Source: Antedon mediterranea (taxonomy: Eukaryota; Echinodermata; Crinoidea; Comatulida; Antedonidae). From it: a stretch of 64,000 nucleotides of DNA. Below are positions 43,126 through 53,900 of this stretch, one piece after another. Numbering within the stretch: position 1 is the stretch's first letter; each line of letters begins with the position of its first letter. The DNA lies in assembly GCF_964355755.1 (NCBI RefSeq), contig NC_092679.1:6510001-6574000 (forward strand), written 5' to 3'. The notes beneath the pieces were generated by a model. It did no database searches. It saw nothing but the letters and a program-made list of their open reading frames with translations, and was not told the origin of the DNA. The position numbers and the translations under genes were made by a program.

Positions 43126-46100
43126 CTATAGCATGGCGGTTGGGCTCTCGTCTCCAGAAAGCACCTGGCCTGGTAATGAGAATAATATCTCCTCGGCCAC
43201 ATTGTCGCTGACGTCACTGTCGCCATCTTCCAAGCGTCTGAGTATCTCTTCGTGTCTCTTTCTTTTCTCCTGCATTCGCAGTTCTCGTGCAAGTCTTTGC
43301 TTTTCCCTCATCTGTTCGAAGGTGATTGGTTCAGATTCACTGATGCGTAACCAACTTGTTTGCTCATCTGCAGCTTTCTTAGCCTAACGAGTTTTAATGT
43401 TTTATATACTTTACTTAGATAATAATATTGTATTCAAAAAATTGATTGACTTATTTATTAAACTAAAACAAATATTTAACAAGTTAAGATAAAAATATAA
43501 TAGTAATAATAATGAAATGATAATGATAATATATTTATATTCCTCCAAAAATATAAATGAACGCATATATAAATAAATAAAAGATACATGTTAATAATAA
43601 GTTCCTATAACCTTAAAGGTTTTTTGACTGTCCTTAGAAAAGAAAATATTAATTCTAATTTTAATTTAGAAATTAATTTAAACTTGATATAGTTATACAA
43701 TTAAAATTTGTAATCTATATTATTTCTGTACAGTAACCCCTATTAAGGGACCGAAAACTTCAACAAAGTGTCCCCTTATATAATAAGGGTGTCCCGGTAG
43801 CGATTTTTTTTTCGTACATAAGTTGGGACCCCATGTGAAAGATAGCCGAAATATTGCGTCCCGGTAATGGGTTGGGTAGTGCTTCATTAATTGGTGGATG
43901 ATAAGTGAGGTGTCTCAACGGAGGGGTCTGCTGTATAAATAAAAGGTCATGTTCTCACATTTAACCAGAAATGTATCTATATATTTTACTATGTCACATG
44001 ACAAACCTGTCGTTGTTTTTCCTTCCTCTTGTTTTCCTTGTTTATCCTCTTCGTTTCTTCTTTACGTAATCTCTTACGCTCTTCATTTTCCAGTTTCTCT
44101 TCTTTCTGCCTTTCCTTCTTTTCTCTCTTCTCCCTCCTCTCTTCTTCCCTGGTGTCAGCGTCCAGCATTGCCTCCAGTTTCGGCAGTTTCGATCGCACAT
44201 CGTTCAACGATCTTGGTTTGATCAAACCTTGGTCTATCAGTTCCTGCAAGATTTCCTTTTCGGTCTTGGTTGGTCTTGTAACACTTCCCAGGTGATTTCG
44301 AGCTGGAAGAATTGGTGCCAACATCACGTCATCATCATAATAATCCGTCTCCTCTAGTTAGTTAACAAAGAAAAAATGTTCATATCGTTAAGTTCTGTCT
44401 ACACAATCAAACTTTATGTGACAAAAAAAATGTGATGTGCCCATATATGGATATGTTAATGTCACATCAGTACCATATTTAATCATATCATTAGCATATT
44501 TGGGCTCATTACACTTTTTTTGTCTAAAAAATAGTTTGATAGAGTGTAAGAGCTTAACTCTTCCGTAATAAGCAAAGTAAAAATATCATGACTTTAATGT
44601 GCTCCCTTGGCAACGGCACGCGCGGCGTTTGAGAAATTTTGAGGAACATACGTCAGAGGAACAAGCGCGTACAGTTCTGTTCGCTCTTTCCTCTCCTCCT
44701 CTCTCACACAGACGCAGCGCAAGGAAGAACGCAAGTGATTCGACCAATCACAAGCGATGGACCAACCGAATTCGCTTGTGATTGGTCCTTGCCTTTACAC
44801 TCGGCGCTAATACAATCTTGCTCTTATTTACCGTCTGTTATTGCTGCTGCTGCCAAACTGCTCTTAGATTGTTTTGGAGTCAAGTTTTTTGGAGTAGTAA
44901 CAACAAACACTTCAGGCTCTGGTGGCTTAACATCTTTTCGTCGGCGTCTTCTAAACCAAGAAAAGCAGCCCCTTGAGCGTTTTTTACTACTGCAGCGGCT
45001 AGGCTGTGGAGTTTACACATACATTGGTTTTAATCAACATTAAGCAAACATCTTTTTGGCTTCTTCGTTTATTTGATTGTTGATGATGTGTTACTTGTGA
45101 TTGTTGATTGGAGTCGAGCGAATGGTTAGATGGTCGGTTTTGAATGAACTGATTGGTGGGTTAGTGATTGATTTATTGATTAGTTACTGAGTGATTGGTT
45201 GGATGGTTCATGGTTGATTGGTTGGTTAGTAATTGATTGATTGATTCATGGAGGTTCCTCCATGATTGATTGATGGTTAGTTATTGATTAGCTACTGAGT
45301 GATTGGTTGGATGGTTCATGGTTGATTGGTTGGTTGTTTAGTGATTGATTGGTTGATTGATGGTTAATTATTGATTTATTGATTAGTTACTGAGTGATTG
45401 GTTGGATGGTTCATGGTTGATTGGTTGGTTAGTAATTGATTGATTGATTCATGGAGGTTCCTCCATGATTGATTGATGGTTAGTAATTGATTAATTGATT
45501 GGTTACTGAGTGATTGGTTGGATGGTTCATGATTGATTGGTTGGTTTGTAATTGATTTAATGGTTGGTTAGTGATTGATTGATTGATTGGTTAGTGATTG
45601 ATTGATTTATTGATTAGTTATTGAGTGATTGGTTTATGGTTGGTTAGTAATTGATTGATTGGTTGGTTAGTGAATTGTTGACTTGTTATCCTAACAATCT
45701 TAACAACTTACTGTTTTTTCCCTTGGTTCCGAGGACACCTCACTTTCTTGGTTATCAACTACAAAATTTCCAGCCGGCGTAACCTAAACAATTATTATTT
45801 GGTTAATATTAATGATAACAAATGTTTTTTTTATAATAGACTTACTAATTGTAATTACATCCATGTCTATCCACATCACCCATCCCCATCATCCACCTTC
45901 CAACCCACCCATCCATCCATCCATCCAGCAATCCAACCCACCATTTCCATCCAATGGGTTATTGGGTTTGTTGGTGGGTACCCACAAACCCACTCACCCA
46001 TCAACCAGTCCATCCATCCACCTACCAACCATCCATGCACCAACCCACCCATCCATCTAACCATCCACCAACCCACCCACCCATCCATCTATCTACCCAG

Positions 46101-46818
46101 CCCATCCACCAGTCCATCCATCCACCTCCACTCATCCATCCACCAACTCACCCATCCATCCAACCATCCACCAATCCATCCATCTACCCAACCATCCACC
46201 AATCCATCCATCTACCCTACCCAACTCATCCACCAGTCCACATCCATCCATCTACCAACCATCCATCCAACCATCAACCAAAACAACCACCCACCCATCC
46301 AACCAACCATCCACCAAATCAACCACCCACCCACCCATCCATATACCCAACCCATCCACCAGTCCATCCAACCATCCATCCATTCATCCACCTATAAACC
46401 AACCAACCCGTTCATTCATCCATCCATCCATATCCATAAACCCACCAACCAACCAACCCATCAACCTAGCCACCCATCTATCTATCTATCCATCCACTCA
46501 CTCATCAACCATTCCATCCATCCATCCACCTGCCAACCATCCACCAATGGCACCCATCCATCCATCCACCCACCAACCAACCTATCCATATATCCATCCA
46601 TCCATCCACCCACCCACCAACCAACCAATCCATCAACCTACCCACCATCCATCCATCCACTTATCCACCAACTCATCCATCCTAAGCCTACACCCACCTA
46701 TCCGCAAAATACCCACCCATCCACCCATACAACCACCCACCCATCCACCCGTCTATCCATCCGTACAACAACCCCACCCATATCCACACGTCCACCCACG
46801 CACGCATACACACATAGG

Positions 46819-46858
<40 letters not shown>

Positions 46859-47078
46859 TCACCAAAAAGCGAAAAAGTAAACATCTCTAACCAATGTTTT
46901 AAGTTTGCTTGTTACTTACCCTCACGTTGAGCTTAACTCTCTCACCAGTCGCTTGGTTGGCATAATACCAACATCGGATGATCTTTTCACCGGTATGATT
47001 TCCATTCACATCGGCAGTATAAGGCGGTTCCTTGGCTTCAATAATGCCAACAGAGGTTGAAAATCTAAAACATCCCAT
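43126..47078 (-). CDS. STMND1-like: Stathmin-domain-containing-1-like protein, 5 exons
   Basis: Minus-strand exons: 46920-47078 (ATG at 47078), 45712-45783, 44832-45003, 44007-44353, 43126-43383 (stop TAG 43126-43128). Lengths 159, 72, 172, 347 and 258 nt join in phase to 335 residues. The N-terminus is MGCFRFS, a Gly2/Cys3 start typical of lipid-modified stathmin-family proteins. A basic stretch [11 protein letters not shown] follows, then [15 protein letters not shown], which resembles ILEELIVQGIIQSHS of human STMND1. After it comes a long charged helix ([20 protein letters not shown] onward) and an acidic C-terminus. The helix is consistent with a tubulin-binding stathmin-like domain, but similarity outside the QELIDQGLI box is weak. 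Human STMND1 is 276 residues and is reported in motile cilia. Alternative: an unrelated coiled-coil protein. Confidence 0.6.
44389..44556. mobile_element. AAGCTCTGTCTACAC-family MITE
   Basis: Diverged copy (AAGTTCTGTCTACACAATCA ... TGATAGAGTGTAAGAGCTT), ~36 bases upstream (minus strand) of the acceptor of exon 44007-44353. Confidence 0.75.
44742..44786. promoter_or_regulatory. Perfect 16-bp palindrome with paired CCAAT boxes
   Basis: GACCAATCACAAGCGA at 44742-44757 is repeated as its exact reverse complement at 44771-44786. Each arm holds a CCAAT or ATTGG core, the NF-Y binding motif. It sits in a locally GC/CpG-rich patch (44590-44830) just inside the intron after exon 3 of the stathmin-like gene. 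It may be an internal promoter or part of an unrecognised hairpin element. Confidence 0.4.
45120..45700. repeat. GATT/GGTT satellite, G+T-rich on the plus strand
   Basis: Irregular tandem repeat built of GATTGATTGGTTGGTTAGT-type units, with a higher-order repeat that includes the palindrome CATGGAGGTTCCTCCATG twice (about 45247 and 45448, ~200 bp apart). It lies directly downstream (minus strand) of the 72-nt exon 45712-45783 of the stathmin-like gene. Confidence 0.9.
45870..46800. repeat. CATC/CAACC satellite, C+A-rich on the plus strand
   Basis: About 930 bp of ATCCATCCACCAACCCACC-type units. It keeps a long open reading frame in all three forward frames (Pro/His/Ser/Thr-rich), which is a by-product of composition. 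Its units are complementary to those of the 45120-45700 array (CCATCCAACC against GGTTGGATGG). A (TA)n run follows at about 46819-46854. Confidence 0.92.
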
Positions 47079-47926
47079 TTTAGATTGATAAGTTAAACGA
47101 TAATGCACTAATAACTTGATAAAAGCTTAGCAAATTCTATTCGGTAACAACTAGGTTGATAGCGTTTAGAAATATACCTTGTATTGGTAACGAGGCAACA
47201 AATTAGGCGCGCATACTTCGTCGCGTTGCTAAGCTCGGCGCGCCACATCACTACGCGTTTTTAACTGAATTTCCATGAAAATACAGGTATTGTGTTTATA
47301 AAAAAATAGAAAGGTAAATATATATTAACGATAATTGTAATGAATACACGTAATAAACTCAAAAATAAAATCCTCTTTATAAAACAGTATCGCGTTACAG
47401 GATCTTTTTTGTCAAGTGTAGGAATACACGTCAATGTGGTGGTTCTTTTCCTCCGTGACGTGGACAAGGCTCCGATTTCACTTCGTTTTGATTGGTCAAT
47501 AGTTTTCAGCAGCAGACGCGTCACACCAACCTGCGACTACAGTTATAGGTAGGAGCAGCTGCTTAGTGTTTTAGCCTACGTTGTTTTGCAAAATGCAATT
47601 ATGCATTAGGATAATATAACAATAAACCAAATTATAGGTATTATTAAATTGAATATAATTTTAAAGATTCTAAAAAGTACACTACAAGTGAAATATTACT
47701 TTCCTAGAATATTGCTTTCCACACGCCACAAGCCGCTTCACAAATATATAGAGGGCGCACGACAAATAATTAAAATAACACTGGTGTGGATGGACGGACG
47801 TGTTTTGCATGTTTTTGTTTGGAAGTGTAATTTAGGGCGTGAAAAGATTCAGTTGTTTGTATTTTATTACACGCTTATGGTGGGTTTGGAATTTCAACCT
47901 ACGAAGCAATTTATACATACACAAGT
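47079..47926. promoter_or_regulatory. Divergent promoter between STMND1-like (-) and ITPK1 (+)
   Basis: The two start codons are 848 bp apart and face away from each other. The interval contains the most CpG-rich stretch nearby (about 47207-47256, with GCGCGC and GGCGCGCC). Two RFX-like half sites, GGTAAC and GGCAAC, lie at 47186-47199 but as a direct, not inverted, pair. Transcription starts cannot be read from the sequence. Confidence 0.5.
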
Positions 47927-50900
47927 ATGATACGAATTGGATATTGGATGAGCGAGAAAAAACGAAAGAAGATTGATTTACAACAAGTAGCGGACCTGTG
48001 TCGGTAAGTAAGGTGTGCGCTCTAGCCGCCACCACCAGCAAGCAAGGCAAGGCCTAGGCTGCTGCTCTGTACTGTATGAATATGTAGTTAGGCACGTTGG
48101 AGGGGATCGGAGTCCTACAAACCTGTAGTTGAGGAGGCCAAACAGACTGACCTAACTACCAGAGAGGGGCCTATTGTTATGCCAGTTGTTTTGTTTAAAA
48201 GCAGTTTTAATATTAATTTGTATTAGGCCTAGCCTACACTATGCAATATGATGAATTAGAAGAAGATAAATGCCTTTTGAAAATTGTAAAATAAAACCCC
48301 ATAATTTATTTTTTGAGAATTGAATGGGGTAAAATATGATTGATTGTAATTGTCGTATTCGATTTAGACTTTCACCGTTGAGTATCAGGTTTTCCGTTGA
48401 GTACTTCTTTAACGGAGTATTTTGAGCATTGAGATTGTTCTTAACGAAAAAGCTTTCGTTGTCAACGTTTTCTATTCGAATGACTTTCTGTTGAGCACAA
48501 ATTTACAATTCGAATACAAAAAGTACTCAACGAATCTTTACGTTGACAACGAAAGTTCCCAATCGAATACGACAATTGTTTTACTTGTTTTGTCGCCTAT
48601 TAATATTATGTTATTGCATTATTCTTTACTCCATGGTTATTATTATTGTTTATATAGAACCTCTATAGGCTATTTTCACCTGTTACAGTAGAACAATTTG
48701 AACCTTTTTGCACAATTTACACATTTTTTTAAAACTTTAAATTGTGTAAATTGCAACACAAAAATGCAGCTGGGAATCCTAGTATGTTTATTGCACTCCT
48801 TCCAACCACAGTGTGCATACTCCTTAAATTAACAGGAGCGCTCTGCATTATTATTTATATTATTTCCCAGGCTAGCCTATTATTGTCACATGGTGTTCAC
48901 AATATAAAAGGTTTAAGTTCTTGCACAATGACATTGAGCTATTGCTTTGTTTATTTAGTATCAACCTATTATTTCCATCATTTCACTGGTAAATTCATTG
49001 AGACATGAAATAAGGAATGATAAATTAAATTATTATTTTTTTTTTAATATTCAATTGAAATTGATAATTTAGAGTATAGATTTTGTAAAACAGCTTTAAA
49101 TATTTCTTTCTGTAAAATAAAAATATTGGTAAAGAAAATTGAGTGTATTTCACCCACAATTATGCATATTTACATATTTTAAATGCAAATTAACTATTTT
49201 CAATTCTCTGATTTATAACTTCACCTACTATATTGTTTTATTTAATAACAGTTTGTTTACCATATTAATGTCAAATGTTACTATAAACTGTTTACATATT
49301 ATTATTTATTTTGTAGATTACAAGGTGTAGAGACAGAAGCAGTTTTAGTGAGTATACAATTAATCTCAAAATTATTTTACTGCAGTAACATGATTTTCAT
49401 TTTTCTTTCAATGTAGTTACTGTAATAAACAGTGTATAAGATTATCCCACAAAACACTTTCAGTAAAGAGCCCACAAATTAAAAGCAGAAAAAGGCTGAC
49501 ATATGGTCTATTAATAGAAAACACTTACTAGGCCATTTTGCAGTTTTAATAAAGTTAAGCTATTGTGACACTAAAATGCAAAACAATTTTTTAAATTATT
49601 TTTTCTGGGGGACAATATATCTTTAATATTTAATCATTCAATTCAGTTTAAATCAGTCATTTATTCGATGCAATTCATCAATTAATTTAGTTTTAGTTTG
49701 AACAAAAATTAATGGCCAATTATTTAAACAAGAAATATTTCTTACAAAAAACGCTGCTCGACATTTTAAAATTAATCCTTGTTCTTTCTTCAGATATATT
49801 TATGATTAATTATTAATAAGATTTCCTTTAATCGCAAAAATACATACAAATCAAAGATCTTTAATTATGAATCACATACCCATTTAAAAATGGTAAATTT
49901 TGAACTTTAATGTGCTGTGTGTGTGTGACCTCAGCCTGTAGGCATGCAACTGAATACCCTCTAGAGACAACGTGACTTCACGGTGGTACAAGTGAGAAAA
50001 TTCTTCCCAGTCTGTTGATTCGCGTTGACCAATCAAAGGACGAGAATCCAAAATCGTTTAACCATGAGCCCTCATAGACTCAATTTCCCAGACGTTTTTG
50101 GGTCCAGCAGCTGGGATCTATAAATTATAGTCGAGTTACAAAGTCGCAAAACTGTCGGCCTTGTAGATACTATAACTGCTGCTTGCTTTAGCTTCTGAAT
50201 GAGTAGTCCTCATGGGACGTAGCTGGCTAGAGCAGCAGCGTGAAAAAAGATGTGACAGTTCTAGTTTAGTCCATTTGGGACCACACTGTGGGCCCGTTTC
50301 TGCTGCCAACCCAAAATATACCGTATAAATATACCGTATATGAAATTCGTGCACCGTTTCCGCTGCACATACTTCGTGGGTGGGTTGTAAAAAAGTTGGC
50401 TTTCATTACCCAAAATGCATTTCGTGAGACGGAAGTATGGATTGACCTCGTGTAGTGAGGTTTTTACCTACCGGTACATGCTGACAAAAACAAAACAATG
50501 ATGGTATCTCAAAACATCGTAGCATTGCTTTCTATTTTAAATCTAATGAGCAGAAGTGGCAACGAATTGACACCGCACATACAAGCACAATCTAGAAATG
50601 TCACTATAAATAAACTCTGTTATTCAAATTGAGTTTATATTATGCTATATTATCCTATATTGCCGTTTTAATTTCCATTTTCTATTATACAGTGTTTTAC
50701 CATGATTTTACATCACGTTGTTGTCGTGTAAGAACATTTGATTTATTGTAATTAAAATCTCGGTATCTCTTCTGTTGCCATGCAGTCTCCCCCCAACCTT
50801 CGCTTTCCCCCACAATTGAATTGCAAAAATAGTGATTTGTTCGGTCCACAGTGACATTTTGATCTGTTGCTTGCTTTTACACGTGTGTTTCAACTTTCAA

Positions 50901-53900
50901 TGCAGCAGAAAAACCAAAACAAGCGCGTCGCGCTCGGTTAGTTTTTGACCTCGTGTCATGAGTCGGGTCACATTTACGGTATATTTTGAGTGCAGCAGAA
51001 ACGGGGAACGAAATATACGGTATATTTTGGAATATACTGTATAATATCCACAAACGATGGGGATATTTATGCAGTATATATACCGCAAATATATACGGTA
51101 TATTTTTTATGAGACCCATTTCTGCTGCCAAAAAATATACCGTATATAAAATATACCGTATATATATACGGTATATTTTTGGCAGCAGAAACGGGGCCTG
51201 TGATTACAAAATAGTAGAGTTTAAAAGTTACACAACTGTGAAGTGAAAGTTCATAGCAGACTGACAAGTCAAGTTTACTGACTTGCAGTTTAGTAGAACT
51301 GTATGTCAGAAATTGATAAACAACTTTTTATTGAATGTGTTATTTATTGGTAATAGAAACAGGACACTCTGATTATGATTAAAACAAACAGTATAATGTA
51401 GGTATTAATCAATTACCACAATATTACCACAATACAGGATTTTGAAAGTTCTTTGGTAGTGACAAAACATGACACAAGGATTTCCTCTGCCAAATTATGG
51501 GTTGTTTAGGACAATACAAGGGTCAGAATTTACATTAATACCCCTGACCTTTCACATTCCCTCTGGAGTTTATAGTATACACTGGTGACTGTGTCAGCAA
51601 GGTAGTTTTGTATGGTGTCTGCCTCTGTGTGTGTAAACTTCATAGAGGTTGCTCGGTGAAAAGGGACACACAAGTATTTTATTGTATCCCTGTAAGTGTA
51701 ATGCTTTAAACTAATAAATTGTGTTTGTTCACACTTATAAACTGCTGTACTTGAAAAACAAAGCTTGTTAAATAGTTAAAGCCCCCTTCCCTACGTTTTT
51801 TAGATCTAATTTAAGATCACAAACTATATTTAATGTAAAAATAATACTATATGGTCCTATTGCGATAACTTTTTTCGTCTTTAAACGGTTAAAAATGTGA
51901 AAAACAAGTCGATTCTAATAATTATAGCAGCCCGCTATAAATCCCAAAATGCATTGCGCACGGATTGATATTTTTGTTTTTCACCTGTAATTCGCCCACT
52001 TTTCGATCGATCGTGAGGCCAAAACAAATGGAAGACTCCTAACTTTTCAGCGAAAATACCGGGTTTTGCCCAATTTGTATCAACGGAGTCTGGCAAAAAT
52101 AGAAAGACAATTACAGTAATGCAGCAACTATACAACGTCAGGCTAGGTATATAGCTAGCGTACGATGTTCGTACGTTACCGATGTTTACCAGCTAGGCCT
52201 ACAAAACTAAGCCTAGCTAGGCTAGGCCTAAGACCGTCCACGAGAGGTCGATCGCCGCAAGCTACTTAGGTAGTAGTGCATTGTTTCTCACTTTTTATCA
52301 TAATTTACCATAAAACGTACATTTAATACAAGGAATGACATGGTTTAATGTTTTTAAAGTGATATATATGTATTATTTTCCAAAAAACGTCCAAAATTGC
52401 AGGGAAGGGGTCTTTAAGGTTCAAAGACCAGATTTGTTAATTGTGTGGTTTCATTATTAAGTAGGTTTTGTGTTGACTATAGGTTATAATGATCGCCTAC
52501 TAAAAGGAACAAAAAGCAAAAATCAATATCTCTTCCTTGTTATTTGAAATTCAAACAATTTATATTATTATTGTCTGGTTTATGTAATTTTTATGATCAA
52601 GAAATATTGTTATTTTCAGATATCGTTAGAACAAGATTTAGAAGAGCAAGGACCATTTGATGTGATTTTACATAAAGCAACTGACATCCTGGTACTTGCA
52701 GAAGACGGAGACGAGGATGCAGCGACTTCCATGAAAGGTTGGCAGGTAAGCAAAGATATTCAATTTGTCTTTTACTTGTTTTTGTTTGTTTGCCACACAC
52801 GAATTATATTTGTAATTGTAAAATTTTTGTTTAACCTAATATTTATAGAGGGTGACCCTAAACAGCATATGATGACAATCAATGGGCCCTCAGAGAATGA
52901 GTTGTGATTATTTATGATTATGAGTTTGTGTCTGTGCATGAGACAGTGTCACACAATTTACTGAAATATTCTAAATTAGGGACTGGACCATGTCAAAATT
53001 ATTTTACTGCAGTAACATATGATTTTAGTTTAAATTTAGTTATTCTGAGTTGCTGTGATCTATACTATCAATGTAATCTCATTTTAATCTTCTTTTTTCT
53101 TAGTCGTACATATCACGTCACCCTTCAGTACTGGTCCTTGATCCTCTTGACAGCATTGCCCAGCTGATTGCTAGGCCTAGCACGTATGGAGTGCTAAAGC
53201 AGACATTAGCATCATTACAAGGTACTGTACTGTAGCTATAATGTGAAATGTTTAGCATTACATATGAGGCTTCGCGGGAGCGTCCCCTTCCATGCCCCTC
53301 CCCTTTTCCTAAATAGCTGCAATTTAGCATGTCATTTAATTAATTTTAGGCCCTGCCCCCACCCACACGCTTATTTCAAAATTCTACATCTTCCACTAAG
53401 AACACCTTTTAGTTGAAACAAGAAATTAGGTTTCGTAATACTATTGCTATTATTTGAAAGTAATAATCTAAATGGGTGTTTTGGAGCACAAATCTTTATT
53501 ATTATCATTATTAATACTGTATTGATTCAATTTCAGATGTTGAAACACCCAATTTTGTTGAGTTAACGAAAGCTGATTTAGATGTAAACCTTACATTATT
53601 AAAAGATGCTGGAGTAAGATTTCCATTTGGTAAGGAAAAACGTCTTTCTAAAGGCCAACTTGGACAGCGTCATACGTCGGGCATGATGAGTCGTCTCATC
53701 GATAGAAAATTTAACATGTTTAAAGTTCTCTTGATGACATAAAAACTACACCCGACACTGTCTCAAGACGATTCGTCTCGTCGGAATTCAACTAAGACAG
53801 CACTGACGAGTCAAGATGTTTTGTCGGGCTTCATCGTACGATGGTGTCTGAGTTGGCCAATGTGTGTATGAATGAACAAACTAATATGAGACGAGATACA

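Noticed and set aside
45748-46890. 380-residue open frame rich in His, Pro, Ser and Thr
   Set aside because: It is a forward read of the CATC/CAACC satellite; neighbouring frames are open as well, and the minus strand carries a real exon beside it.
47186-47199. RFX X-box
   Set aside because: The two half sites are a direct repeat, whereas an X-box is an inverted pair; kept only as a weak remark.
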